Assembly: GCF_016908195.1 (NCBI RefSeq)
Contig: NZ_JAFBDK010000009.1
Span: 1 to 64,000, forward strand
DNA: 64,000 nt
DNA from: Jeotgalibacillus terrae
GTDB lineage: Bacteria; Bacillota; Bacilli; Bacillales; Jeotgalibacillaceae
Reading direction: 5' to 3'
Shown: in pieces, positions 51,681-60,181 of the stretch
Layout: each line of letters starts with the position of its first letter
Position numbering within the stretch: position 1 is the first letter of the stretch
Made by a program: the position numbers and the translations under genes
The notes under the pieces: model-generated
Seen by the model: only the letters and a program-made list of their open reading frames with translations
Databases searched by the model: none
What the model was told of the DNA's origin: nothing

Positions 51681-52493
51681 ATGTTTGACTGGAGAAATAT
51701 ATTCCGCGGTATGGCGATGGGCGCAAGTGATGTTGTGCCGGGCGTCAGCGGTGGTACGATCGCTGTCCTGCTCGGTATTTATGATCAGTTTATCAATGCT
51801 TTAAGCGGCATTACGACGAGAGAATGGAAGAAACATCTGCCATTTCTGATCATGCTTGGTGCAGGGATGGGGATCTCAATTATAGCGCTCAGTAACCTAA
51901 TTGAGTGGCTGCTTGAAGTTCACCCTCAACCTACTTATTTCTTTTTTATCGGGCTGATTGGCGGAATCCTGCCTTATCTGCTGAGAGAATCGAATGCAAA
52001 GGAAAACTTTAAAGCAAAGCATATCGCAATGCTGCTGGTTGGCGCAGTCATTGTATTGATGATCGGCTTTTCGAACCCTTCAGAGGAGGGTGCGATTATT
52101 ACGGAATTAACCGCAGGCAATATGGCGCTTCTTTTCGGGGCTGGTATCCTTGCAAGTTCTGCAATGATGCTCCCTGGTATCAGCGGGTCTTTTCTATTGC
52201 TTGTGCTTGGCGTCTATAATACTGCAATTGCCGCGATCAGTAACTTTAATCTGCCCGTGATTGCGCTGGTTGGAGCGGGTGTTGCTTTTGGCTTTATTTT
52301 CACAAGTAAGCTGATCCGTTTTTTAATGAACCGTTACCCGGTGATGATGTATGCATTTATTATCGGTCTTGTATTCGGCTCACTGTTTGTGGTGTATCCA
52401 GGACTGGCATTGTCGGCTGCTAACGTCATCATGTGTGCAGTTACACTTGCTGCAGGCTTTTATGCGGCAGTATTACTTGGCAGAAGCAGTTAA
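51681..52493 (+). CDS. DUF368 polyprenyl-phosphate transporter (PopT-like)
   Basis: 270 residues, about eight helices. The DUF368 N-terminal signature FRGMAMGASDVVPGVSGGT (about 8-26) recurs in half-repeat form at MMLPGISGSFLLLVLG (about 164-179). DUF368 proteins (PopT) have been shown to recycle undecaprenyl phosphate across the membrane for wall synthesis. ATG at 51681 after AAGGAGC. Confidence 0.9.
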   Translation: MFDWRNIFRGMAMGASDVVPGVSGGTIAVLLGIYDQFINALSGITTREWKKHLPFLIMLGAGMGISIIALSNLIEWLLEVHPQPTYFFFIGLIGGILPYLLRESNAKENFKAKHIAMLLVGAVIVLMIGFSNPSEEGAIITELTAGNMALLFGAGILASSAMMLPGISGSFLLLVLGVYNTAIAAISNFNLPVIALVGAGVAFGFIFTSKLIRFLMNRYPVMMYAFIIGLVFGSLFVVYPGLALSAANVIMCAVTLAAGFYAAVLLGRSS

Positions 52494-52496
52494 TAT

Positions 52497-52533
52497 GATG
52501 AAGTCTGAGGCAGATATGTCTCAGACTTTTTTA
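52497..52533 (+). terminator. Terminator of the DUF368 gene
   Basis: AAGTCTGAG/CTCAGACTTTTTT hairpin. Confidence 0.85.
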
Positions 52534-52599
52534 TTGGGTTATAGTATGCTCTCATGGTGTACACTCTTGAGCTATGAAGAACTGACGGGTTGGACCAAT

Positions 52600-52728
52600 G
52601 TAAGTGCAGCGGAGCGTAAGACGGTGACTCCAACGGGATAAAACGGACAGGTGAGACCCCGAGAAGGTCTGATGGGGTCAAAAAACGGCCCATCCACGTG
52701 GAAAGCATCCGCCTGAAGCGCAGCGAAA
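52600..52728. repeat. Type A palindromic repeat, diverged copy
   Basis: Has the GACAGGTGAGACCCCG, GGTCAAAAAACGGCCCAT and GTGGAAAGCATCCGCCTGAAGC parts of the family in the orientation of the copy at 46472. The outer arms are poorly kept. Confidence 0.65.
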
Positions 52729-52831
52729 CGATTCTAAAGTAGCAACCCCATTCGAAGTCATCCTCTTTTGAAACTTATTCTCTCCGGGTACGTATATAAT
52801 CATAAGAAGACTTTTAAAGGGGGACCTGGTT

Positions 52832-53158
52832 ATGCATTCGTCAGAAGATCGTCTCGTTGCTGCACTGATGTATTTCACCAGCACTGTAACGTTTATTGTC
52901 GGACCGCTGATTCTATGGCTGATCAAAAGAGATGCCCCCTTTGTCAGGGAGCACGGTTATGTTTATTTGAACTTTGCTGTCAGCTACTTTTTGTACCAGG
53001 CATTTGCGGGATTCTTTTATTTCATCGGCATCGGCTGGGTGATTAACTCAGTGCTGACTGTATTGTGGATTGTGTTTGCCATCATTGCCGGAATATACGC
53101 ATTAAAAGGTGATGTATTCAAGATTCCGCTTGTCATCCGTTTTTTCACGCCTGACTGA
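52832..53158 (+). CDS. DUF4870 domain membrane protein
   Basis: 108 residues with three hydrophobic segments (about 8-30, 45-66, 68-92) and the DUF4870 motif PLILWLIKRDAPFVREHG (about 25-42). Function of the family is not known. GGGGGACC precedes ATG. Convergent with the azoreductase gene. Confidence 0.85.
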   Translation: MHSSEDRLVAALMYFTSTVTFIVGPLILWLIKRDAPFVREHGYVYLNFAVSYFLYQAFAGFFYFIGIGWVINSVLTVLWIVFAIIAGIYALKGDVFKIPLVIRFFTPD

Positions 53159-53161
53159 TCA

Positions 53162-53785
53162 CTATTCTAGTCTCGCAAGCTTCTGGGCCAGTTCTCTTGC
53201 TTCCGCTTTTGATTCTTCAAGAATCTTATCTGCCATATCAGGGTACTGGCTCATCCCTTCACAAATGACTGAATCGTATTCCTTAATGCCAAGAAAGCGC
53301 ATCACTTCCCGTAAATAATCTTCAGAGAAATTTAATCCTGTTCCTTTATACACCCCGCCGACAGATTCGATATGAACAGCGCGTTTGCCTTCAATTAATC
53401 CTTCCTGTCCACTTGCGGTATAACGGAATGTTTTTCCCGGAATACATAACGAATCAATATATGTCTTCACTCTTGGCGGGAATAACAGGTTCCAAAACGG
53501 TGTGACAAATACATATAGATCAGCAGCTAAAAACTGATCAAGTACATCATCCATTCTTTTTACTTTCTCTTTCTCGATTTCAGTAAATGCTTCCCCTGTA
53601 CGATGTTTACCCCATGATCCTAATACATCCTCGTCAATCTCCTGCAGGTCCATTTCATACAGATGAGCATATTCAACTTCCACACCCTGCTCAGCTTTTT
53701 TTATTTCTTCTATAAATGTATCAGCAATTTCTTCACTGACAGATTTTTTTGTTCGCGGGTTTGCATTAATATAAAGTACTTTCAT
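53162..53785 (-). CDS. azoR: FMN-dependent NADH-azoreductase / NAD(P)H oxidoreductase
   Basis: 207 residues, the usual AzoR length. Flavodoxin-like fold with N-terminal LYINANPRTKKSVSEEI (about 4-20) and the FMN-binding loop TPFWNLLFPPRVKTYID (about 95-111), then SVGGVYKG (about 146-153). It reduces quinones and azo compounds with NADH. ATG at 53785 after GGGAGG. Confidence 0.88.
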   Translation of the reverse strand: MKVLYINANPRTKKSVSEEIADTFIEEIKKAEQGVEVEYAHLYEMDLQEIDEDVLGSWGKHRTGEAFTEIEKEKVKRMDDVLDQFLAADLYVFVTPFWNLLFPPRVKTYIDSLCIPGKTFRYTASGQEGLIEGKRAVHIESVGGVYKGTGLNFSEDYLREVMRFLGIKEYDSVICEGMSQYPDMADKILEESKAEARELAQKLARLE

Positions 53786-54004
53786 CTCTATTCCTCCCTT
53801 TAATTTACTATGGTCTTCTTCTATTTTAAGCGATATACGGAATGTTGCCACTTTTCTGCACTCATCCGGCATGAATTCAGACTATTTGATGAGAAAGGGG
53901 GTATACAGATTTTACACATGAAGATGTCCTCCTGCTGATTCTGACGTATAATAGTCGTAACACAATGAATTTTCCGGCACTCCATAGAGAAGGGTCTGAT
54001 CAGC

Positions 54005-56539
54005 ATGGTAAAAATAGAGTCTTTTGAAAAGCAGCCTCCAATTCTGAAAGAAGTCACGGTAACACTTCATTACCATCGCTATGATAACGATTACGACGGA
54101 TGGAATCTTTGGGTATGGCTTGAAGGTGAACCTGGCCGTATGGTTGAGTTCTCTCAGGAAGACAGCTATGGCAAAGTCGCAGTCTTCACACTGCAGAGTC
54201 CTGATGAAATCAAACGCGTCGGTTTTATTATAAGAAAAAGTACAGCTGAAGATGACTGGGCGGGTAAGCGTTTTGATGACCGCTTTATTACTTCATTCGA
54301 CCGCTCCGGAAAAGCTGAAGTCTGGCTGATGCAGGGAATGGAGCGCATCTATGAACGGGTGAACGATGTAACCGTTTTTCCAGGGATCATTAGTGCCAAA
54401 ATTGATAAATGGGATGAGATCACTGTCCTGACGAATCTTTCTTTTGACTGGAAGCACGACAACCTTCAAGTGTCACTTGATGGGGCTGAAATCAAAAAGA
54501 TTCGTGCTGAAAAAGATCATGCAGGATCCGACCTTGCAAACAGGCTTGTGATCAAGACGAAGAACCGTCTGTCACTAACCAAAAAATATCAGGTGAATAT
54601 TTCTCATTTCGGGTATTGCGAAGTCACTTTTGGTGATATTATGCGGACCAAAAAGTTTGATCAGTTATTCAATTATGACGGCTTTCTTGGAGCCGATTAT
54701 TCGCCGGAACAGACATTTTTCAGCGTATGGTCTCCTCCCGCTCAGGAAGTTGAAGTAAAAATTTTCATGAATGATCAGATTCATTTATATAACATGCAGC
54801 AGGCCAATTGCGGCGCCTGGCATCTGAATCTCCCCGGTGACTGGGACGGCGCACAGTACCTGTACCGTGTGAGAATCGGAAAAGAGTGGCGCGAAACGCA
54901 GGATCCCTATGCGAAAGCTGTCAGCGTGAACGGGATGCGCAGTGCTGTCATTAATATGAAAAAAACGAGACCTTTATCATGGAAAAAATCAGCAAGAACA
55001 CTCTCCTCTCCTGTTGATGCAGTGATCTATGAACTGCATATCCGCGATGCAACGATTCACCCTGACAGCGGGACTTTTAACAAGGGCAAGTATCTTGGAT
55101 TAGCTGAAGAGGGCACAACAACCACGCACGGATTCTCTACAGGTCTGGATTATCTGGCTGAGCTTGGTGTCACCCATATTCAACTGCTCCCATTCTTTGA
55201 TTACTGGACAGTGGATGAGACAAAGCTTGACCAGCCGCAGTATAACTGGGGCTATGACCCGAAGCATTTCAATGCGCCGGAAGGATCGTACTCTACAGAT
55301 CCTCATAACCCTGCCCTGCGGATAAAGGAGCTGAAGACACTGATTCAGGCCATTCATGACCGCGGGATGAGCGTAATTATGGATGTTGTCTATAACCACG
55401 TGTATGATGTCAGCCGCTCGCCTTTCCATCAGCTTGTGCCGGGTTATTATTTCCGTTATGCGAAGAATGGCAAGCTCTCAAACGGGACCGGAGTAGGAAA
55501 TGATACGGCATCCGAACGCGCGATGATGCGACGGTTTATCGTGGATTCACTTGTCTACTGGGCGACTGAGTATCAGATTGACGGATTTAGATTTGACCTG
55601 ATGGGCATACATGATGTTGAGACGATGATTGCTGCCAGAAAAGCACTCGATCAGGTCAGTCCTTCCATCATCATGCTCGGAGAAGGATGGGATTTGCAGA
55701 CGGCGCTTCCTGACCACCTGAAAGCAAACCAGCATCAGGCCGGTCAGATGAAAGGGATTGCCCATTTTAATGATGCACTGCGCGATCATTTAAAAGGGAA
55801 TACTTTTTCAAAGCAGGATAACGGATTTATCAACGGCAGAATTGGTATGAGACATCACCTGCTTCAGGGTGTATCTGCAGGCATGAAAGTGCCTTATGAC
55901 AGGAAGACATTCACTTCACCTGAACAGGTCGTCAATTATGCTGAAGCTCATGATAACCATACACTGTGGGATAAAATCAGCTTCACGTCACCAAATGCAT
56001 CAATGAGCGATCATAAACGAATGCACCGCCTGGCAACGTCAATCGTTCTGCTGTCTCAGGGTATTCCGTTTCTTCATGCAGGCCAGGAATTTATGAGAAC
56101 GAAATTCGGCGTTGAGAACAGCTACCGCTCACCTGACGATATTAATAAGCTTGATTGGCACCGCCGGGAGGAATTCAGTCAGACCGTTCAGTATGTCAAA
56201 GGACTGATTAAACTCAGAAAAGAACATCCGGCTTTCAGAATGCGGACAAAAGAAGAAGTAATCGAGCATATGCACTTTCATCCGACTGATGAAAGATTGA
56301 TTGCCTATGATTTAATTGCAGATCATGGACCTTATGCGAAGTATACGGTTATACACAATGCTCATGGCTCCCCAATTAAATATCATCTTGATTCAGAAGG
56401 ACCGTGGCATGTGTTGTCAGATGGCATTCAGGCTGACAGCAAGCCGCTCAGCGTGCTGAGGTCAGACCTGGTCAATGTCAGCCGTCACAGCACCTGTGTG
56501 CTCGCGCTTCCGTTTAGTTCAGTGGATATGAGGGAATAA
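54005..56539 (+). CDS. pulA: Type I pullulanase (intracellular)
   Basis: 844 residues, no signal peptide. N-terminal starch-binding CBM41 (about 10-110: YDGWNLWVWLEG), CBM48 (about 225-320), then a GH13 catalytic domain with the type I pullulanase hallmark YNWGYDP (about 415-421), DVVYNH, nucleophile region DGFRFDLMG (about 524-532), acid EGWD (about 560) and AEAHDNHTLWD (about 646-656). It cuts alpha-1,6 branches in glycogen-like polymers in the cytoplasm. Single gene. Confidence 0.95.
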   Translation: MVKIESFEKQPPILKEVTVTLHYHRYDNDYDGWNLWVWLEGEPGRMVEFSQEDSYGKVAVFTLQSPDEIKRVGFIIRKSTAEDDWAGKRFDDRFITSFDRSGKAEVWLMQGMERIYERVNDVTVFPGIISAKIDKWDEITVLTNLSFDWKHDNLQVSLDGAEIKKIRAEKDHAGSDLANRLVIKTKNRLSLTKKYQVNISHFGYCEVTFGDIMRTKKFDQLFNYDGFLGADYSPEQTFFSVWSPPAQEVEVKIFMNDQIHLYNMQQANCGAWHLNLPGDWDGAQYLYRVRIGKEWRETQDPYAKAVSVNGMRSAVINMKKTRPLSWKKSARTLSSPVDAVIYELHIRDATIHPDSGTFNKGKYLGLAEEGTTTTHGFSTGLDYLAELGVTHIQLLPFFDYWTVDETKLDQPQYNWGYDPKHFNAPEGSYSTDPHNPALRIKELKTLIQAIHDRGMSVIMDVVYNHVYDVSRSPFHQLVPGYYFRYAKNGKLSNGTGVGNDTASERAMMRRFIVDSLVYWATEYQIDGFRFDLMGIHDVETMIAARKALDQVSPSIIMLGEGWDLQTALPDHLKANQHQAGQMKGIAHFNDALRDHLKGNTFSKQDNGFINGRIGMRHHLLQGVSAGMKVPYDRKTFTSPEQVVNYAEAHDNHTLWDKISFTSPNASMSDHKRMHRLATSIVLLSQGIPFLHAGQEFMRTKFGVENSYRSPDDINKLDWHRREEFSQTVQYVKGLIKLRKEHPAFRMRTKEEVIEHMHFHPTDERLIAYDLIADHGPYAKYTVIHNAHGSPIKYHLDSEGPWHVLSDGIQADSKPLSVLRSDLVNVSRHSTCVLALPFSSVDMRE

Positions 56540-56574
56540 ATCTATTAACTGACAGGAGAAGGGTTGATGATTGA

Positions 56575-56760
56575 ATGCTATATATTTTAGCTATATTCCT
56601 GCCGCCCTTAGCGGTATTATTTACAGGCAGATTCGGTTCGTTTCTGCTGAATATCCTGCTGACCATTCTCGGCTATATCCCGGGATTGATCCACGCTGTG
56701 ATCGTTGTCAGAGACGAGAAGCATAAGAAGGATATGCAACGATATATGAATAAGAATTAA
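56575..56760 (+). CDS. YqaE/Pmp3 family membrane protein (UPF0057)
   Basis: 61 residues, two hydrophobic helices (about 2-22, 27-46) with PPLAVLFTGRFGSFLLNILLTILGYIPGLIHA, cited by its ends PPLAVLF and LGYIPGLIHA, and a basic tail. Members are small stress-linked proteins of the cell membrane. The ribosome binding site is distant (AGGAGAAGGG, 12 or more bases), and the reading frame is closed just upstream. Confidence 0.88.
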   Translation: MLYILAIFLPPLAVLFTGRFGSFLLNILLTILGYIPGLIHAVIVVRDEKHKKDMQRYMNKN

Positions 56761-56764
56761 TATT

Positions 56765-56797
56765 GAATGGCTGAGACAGTTGTGTCTCAGCCTTTTT
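56765..56797 (+). terminator. Terminator of the YqaE-like gene
   Basis: GGCTGAGACA/TGTCTCAGCCTTTTT hairpin. Confidence 0.85.
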
Positions 56798-56894
56798 CTG
56801 TAACCGGTTCTCCACGCTGCTAACTTCTTTACAAAACCCGAGTATCCTTATACGATATAAGTAGCTCAAAATTAAAATTAAAGGAGTTTATCCT

Positions 56895-57152
56895 ATGGAA
56901 TATGATAAGCAGCAAATTAACCGTCTGAAGCGTGCTGAGGGTCAGATTAAAGGCATTTTGCGGATGATGGAAGAAGGTAAGGACTGCCGGGACGTTGTGA
57001 CGCAGCTCTCGGCTACACGTACTGCACTTGACCGTACAATCGGCCTGATCGTTGCACGCAACCTTGAGGAATGTCTGCGTAATGCAGAAAAAGATGAGGA
57101 TTCATCAGATTATATTAATGAAGCCGTACAATTGCTTGTTAAATCAAGATAA
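56895..57152 (+). CDS. CsoR/CstR family repressor, CstR-like
   Basis: 85 residues. Same family as CsoR, but the ligand pattern is Cys in KDCRDVV and Cys in NLEECLRN; the histidine of CsoR (GHMKSC) is replaced by Asn (RNLEEC). Two cysteines without the histidine is the pattern of CstR-type persulfide sensors such as YrkD. No sulfurtransferase, rhodanese or sulfide dioxygenase gene adjoins it. AAAGGAG before ATG. Single gene. Confidence 0.88.
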   Translation: MEYDKQQINRLKRAEGQIKGILRMMEEGKDCRDVVTQLSATRTALDRTIGLIVARNLEECLRNAEKDEDSSDYINEAVQLLVKSR

Positions 57153-57154
57153 TC

Positions 57155-57187
57155 AAAAAAGCTGTCCTTAACGGGCAGCTTTTTCAA
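57155..57187. terminator. Terminator after the CstR-like gene
   Basis: AAAAAAGCTGTCC/GGGCAGCTTTTT hairpin between convergent genes. Confidence 0.8.
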
Positions 57188-57211
57188 TGAACTGCAGCGC
57201 TTTCTGCAGTC

Positions 57212-57481
57212 CTATGCTCCGGTTTTGATCCGGTCTCTGTATCTTGCAATGCTCTTCTCCACACTCATGACAAGCTGTTTTTCCCTGCGCCGCTCCTGCC
57301 ATTTCGAGGCAAGCGAGTGAAGGAACATCAGCCCGATAAATGGAATAATGCTTATGTAAATAAAATGAGACGCTCCCTGAAAAATTTCCTGTAGTACAAA
57401 CCACCAGTAACCTATGTAGATGATTGTGAATATAAGGCTAATCATTCCTTCTCCTGAAGATCTGCTTCTTTTTTTACGCAT
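57212..57481 (-). CDS. Small membrane protein, 89 residues
   Basis: Basic N-terminus (MRKKRSRSSGEG), two hydrophobic helices (about 13-32 and 38-56), and a basic C-terminal helix (SKWQERRREKQLVMSVEK). AGGTGAA before ATG. I do not recognise a family. Confidence 0.72.
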   Translation of the reverse strand: MRKKRSRSSGEGMISLIFTIIYIGYWWFVLQEIFQGASHFIYISIIPFIGLMFLHSLASKWQERRREKQLVMSVEKSIARYRDRIKTGA

Positions 57482-57569
57482 TTATTCACCTGCTTCACTG
57501 TACAAGATAGTTATATCCTATCATAATTTTTCAGAAAATTCATTTCTTTTATCATAGCGTTGTTAAAGT

Positions 57570-57645
57570 TGGCTGTTGATTTCCGCTCCAGGCGGAGGCT
57601 TTCCGGACGGCGGTCGCTGATCGTCCCGGAGTCACCGCCTTACGC
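57570..57645. repeat. Type A palindromic repeat, internally deleted copy
   Basis: GTTGATTTCCGCTCCAGGCGG at the left and GTCCCGGAGTCACCGCCTTACGC at the right, about half the size of the full copy. Confidence 0.6.
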
Positions 57646-57686
57646 ACAATGCACATATCTTTTTCAAAAAATATTTTTTGTAAAAA

Positions 57687-57726
57687 AAGAAAGACAATAC
57701 TATATAAAAAGCATCGTCTTTCTTTA
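57687..57726 (-). terminator. Terminator of the 57760-58227 gene
   Basis: Minus strand AGAAAGAC/GTCTTTCTTTTTTT hairpin. Confidence 0.7.
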
Positions 57727-57759
57727 ATAAATAATAGCTATATTCAGGCCTCAGTCTTT

Positions 57760-58227
57760 TCAATCCAGCGCTGTGTTAAATACCTGTTCCATGTACTGAA
57801 TGCTGCCGGTCAGGGAAGTAAGATAGTAAATCATCATAAAGATTGAAATCCCTAGCAGAACTGCATGCAGGACATTTTTTCCCTTGAAGCCTTCTTCTTT
57901 TCGTTTCCGATAAGCAGGTATGATCCGCTGCAGTAAGTAGACTGCCAGAATCCCCAGCGTTAATAACATGACCCATGACTGGATTGCCTGGTTGACTTCT
58001 GTCTCATAAAGGACAAATTGTAACGAGGGATTATCAGTTACTTCTATCGTGACATCTTCTTTAACAAACATGCCCCGCTCAAGCGTGATCTGCTGCGAAC
58101 TTTCGTCATACATATAATCATAACCGCCTGGATATACACTTAATGTTATTGCAAGTGTAATCAATAAAACCATAATGCCGTATCCGGTGGCTGTTAACCA
58201 TAAAGTCTGTTTGCTTTGCAATTTCAT
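57760..58227 (-). CDS. Membrane protein, unrecognised
   Basis: 155 residues. Helix at about 9-30, an external segment of about 50 residues (DYMYDESSQQITLERGMFV...TIEVTDNP), then helices at about 75-100 and 122-145 separated by a basic loop (PAYRKRKEEGFKGK). ATG at 58227 or 58230, both just after GGAGG. No family recognised. Confidence 0.75.
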   Translation of the reverse strand: MKLQSKQTLWLTATGYGIMVLLITLAITLSVYPGGYDYMYDESSQQITLERGMFVKEDVTIEVTDNPSLQFVLYETEVNQAIQSWVMLLTLGILAVYLLQRIIPAYRKRKEEGFKGKNVLHAVLLGISIFMMIYYLTSLTGSIQYMEQVFNTALD

Positions 58228-58474
58228 CATGCCTCCGCTCAAATTCAGCTAAACTCCATTCTAACAGAGTACCATATGTCCTGTAAGCGAAACTGATTTT
58301 TTTGCAAAATTACAGAATTTTTCCCCTATTCAAGTCTATTTATAGTAGAATACATAAGTACTAATGGGGTATATATCTAGTAAACATGGCTAGTATTTAA
58401 AGAAACGGCTTCTCTCATGTATAATGAAGAACAGTCCGTTACAAATTACTTTTTTAAGAATATGGGGTGCTGAT

Positions 58475-58666
58475 ATGACACAGGCTAATGTAGGACAGAA
58501 AGTTAAATTTACACGTCACGGGTTTGATATCACTGGTGAAGTGACTAAAATTCTGGAACGATCTGTGATTGTAAGTATATCAGAAGAAGACGCATTGCTT
58601 TTGGATTATGGAACGAACTTCACTGTCGTTTCACATGAAAATTATAAAGTGATAGAAAATGCTTAA
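58475..58666 (+). CDS. YkvS-like DUF2187 protein
   Basis: 63 residues. Small beta-barrel-like protein with VGQKVKFTRHGFDITGEVTKI (start VGQKVKF, end GEVTKI) and NYKVIENA at the end, as in the YkvS family. Function unknown. ATG at 58475 after GGGGTG; the upstream extension lacks a site. Confidence 0.82.
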   Translation: MTQANVGQKVKFTRHGFDITGEVTKILERSVIVSISEEDALLLDYGTNFTVVSHENYKVIENA

Positions 58667-58695
58667 TATTCATATGGCAGTGCGCTGCCTGTTTT

Positions 58696-58731
58696 AAAAA
58701 ATCTCCTGTCACGCTGACAGGAGATTTTTAC
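58696..58731. terminator. Bidirectional terminator
   Basis: AAAAATCTCCTGTCA/TGACAGGAGATTTTT perfect hairpin. On the minus strand the stop codon of the small gene at 58709 falls within it. Confidence 0.9.
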
Positions 58732-58864
58732 TTTCTGTGATCTCAGTCAGCACGGCTGCTGACTTATATTGCTCAGGATCAAAGTTAAGCATCAGTATAA
58801 AGATTAAAATAATCATAATCACGACAATGGCCACAATGGCAATGACACTTTTTTTACCATTCAT
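58709..58864 (-). CDS. Small single-span membrane protein, 51 residues
   Basis: MNGKKS start, one long hydrophobic helix (about 7-27), then a polar external tail (FDPEQYKSAAVLTEITESKN). It starts five bases after the acetyltransferase stop codon, so it is the second gene of that operon, and its stop codon lies in the terminator stem. Not recognised. Coding is supported by the helix-plus-tail make-up and operon position; the ribosome binding site (AAGAG) is weak. Confidence 0.6.
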   Translation of the reverse strand: MNGKKSVIAIVAIVVIMIILIFILMLNFDPEQYKSAAVLTEITESKNLLSA

Positions 58865-58869
58865 TTTAT

Positions 58870-59328
58870 TCAACTCTTTTCTTTTGTATCTATTGTCAGT
58901 AGCATATCCACGTGTGGAATGCCGTCATCGAGATACTCTGCTGAGATTTCTTCAAAGCCGAATGAACCGTAAAATGTTCGCAGGTAGGTCTGACCCTGCA
59001 GCATGATTTCCCCGGTACCCCAATCTTTCATGACATCGATTGATTTTTCAACAAGCGCACGGCCAATCTGTCGGTTTCTGAATTCTTCAATCACAATGAT
59101 TCTGCCGATTGACGCTTTATTATACTTAGTTCCAGCCTTCATCAGCCTTGCATATGCAGCAAGCTTGCCATCGATCTTCAGCTGAAGGTGCCATGATTCC
59201 GTGTCGTATCCATCCACCTCATGATAAGCACAATCCTGTTCTACTACAAATACGTCCACCCTGGCTCTTAAAATGTCATGCAGCTCCAGTGCAGATAGTT
59301 CCTCAAAACTTTTTAATACCCACTCCAT
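58870..59328 (-). CDS. elaA: ElaA-like GNAT acetyltransferase
   Basis: 152 residues. ElaA pattern ILRARVDVFVVEQDCAYHEVD (ILRARVDVFVVEQ, about 19-31), AYARLMK, IGRIIVIEEFRNRQIGRALVE (acetyl-CoA loop RNRQIGRAL) and a C-terminal FYGSFGFEEISAEYLDDGIPH (about 120-140). The acceptor is unknown. ATG at 59328 after GGAGGT. Confidence 0.9.
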   Translation of the reverse strand: MEWVLKSFEELSALELHDILRARVDVFVVEQDCAYHEVDGYDTESWHLQLKIDGKLAAYARLMKAGTKYNKASIGRIIVIEEFRNRQIGRALVEKSIDVMKDWGTGEIMLQGQTYLRTFYGSFGFEEISAEYLDDGIPHVDMLLTIDTKEKS

Positions 59329-59409
59329 TATGTACCTCCGTTCTGCTTTTACATCTGACTTCATTATAATAGAATGAGAAGTGAATTTCACATGAATGGA
59401 GGAATTGAT

Positions 59410-59538
59410 TTGGACAGCGCACTCGACTGGGTCTTTCAGGTGTTATATGGCATCGGATTATTATTCATTATTGGATGTGGGATCATCCTCATGCTTCTGT
59501 TACAAAAAAAGAACCCTAACCGCCGTAAAGACGATTAG
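59410..59538 (+). CDS. Small single-span membrane protein, 42 residues
   Basis: TTG start seven bases after GGAGG. The product begins MDSALDWVFQ, has one hydrophobic helix (about 10-31), and a basic tail (QKKNPNRRKDD), which puts the C-terminus inside. Divergent from elaA and convergent with the YdaG-like gene. Not recognised. Confidence 0.65.
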   Translation: MDSALDWVFQVLYGIGLLFIIGCGIILMLLLQKKNPNRRKDD

Positions 59539-59547
59539 AGTATGATC

Positions 59548-59973
59548 TTACTTATCCAAATCCAGAGACTGTGGTTTCTCGCCTGAGTTCATCAGACGGA
59601 TTGAAGTCGGTTCAATTTCGAGCACCACATATTTCGGATCATCCGGCCCTTCAAACCAGTTTGAAAAACGTTCATTCCAAAGTTTTTCCTTCAGTTCTTT
59701 GGAGTCACGGATCACAGCAGTACCTTCCACTTCTACATAAGAGTCCGCGTAGCCGTCACCTTCATATCCAAGCAGTACATGTACAAAAGGATTCTCATCT
59801 ACCTCATCAGCCTTATGTGTATCACTGCTTGTTGGCGTGTGCAGTACATATCCTTCGTTAAAGAAAGTCATATAACGCGAATGCGGTCGGCCATCCTTCA
59901 CCGTCGCAAGCGTACCTGTTTTATTATTTTCAAGCACATTTAAAATATGGTCCTTTAATTCTTTCTGATTCAT
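59548..59973 (-). CDS. Pyridoxamine 5'-phosphate oxidase-like general stress protein (YdaG/GS26-like)
   Basis: 141 residues with a split-barrel flavin-binding fold: TGTLATVKDGRPHSRYMTFF (about 19-38) and VHVLLGYEGDGYADSYVEVEG (about 64-84). B. subtilis YdaG (general stress protein 26) has this size and is under SigB. AAGGAG before ATG. A candidate SigB promoter lies at 60011-60037. Confidence 0.88.
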   Translation of the reverse strand: MNQKELKDHILNVLENNKTGTLATVKDGRPHSRYMTFFNEGYVLHTPTSSDTHKADEVDENPFVHVLLGYEGDGYADSYVEVEGTAVIRDSKELKEKLWNERFSNWFEGPDDPKYVVLEIEPTSIRLMNSGEKPQSLDLDK

Positions 59974-60010
59974 TTGTCTTCCACTCCTTTTTTCTGGTCA
60001 TGGTATTAGT

Positions 60011-60037
60011 ATTTCCACGATTATGGGATTAGAAAAC
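60011..60037 (-). promoter_or_regulatory. Candidate SigB promoter of the YdaG-like gene
   Basis: On the minus strand GTTTTC (60032-60037), 15 bases, GGAAAT (60011-60016). Consensus GTTTAA / GGGTAT; four of six matches in each half or better. About 40 bases before the start codon. Confidence 0.5.
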
Positions 60038-60146
60038 ATTTGGGTCGGTTTTATTTGGGGGCACAGGGAGAAACGGGGCTTAGTGTACTGTTTTTAGAAT
60101 GATTTCAATATCGGCACAGCAAGCTCCGTCCCTGGTGCGCCACCCT

Positions 60147-60176
60147 AAAAAACGCCCTGCACCAGCAGAGCGTTTC
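60147..60176 (-). terminator. Terminator of the iron binding-protein gene
   Basis: AACGCTCTGC/GCAGGGCGTTTTT hairpin on the minus strand, directly after the stop codon. Confidence 0.7.
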
Positions 60177-60181
60177 ATTGT

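Noticed and set aside
58365-58385. GGGGTATAT near the YkvS-like gene as a SigB -10 or CsoR site
   Set aside because: No GTTT-type -35 at 12-15 bases and no ATACC partner arm; the match is one-sided.
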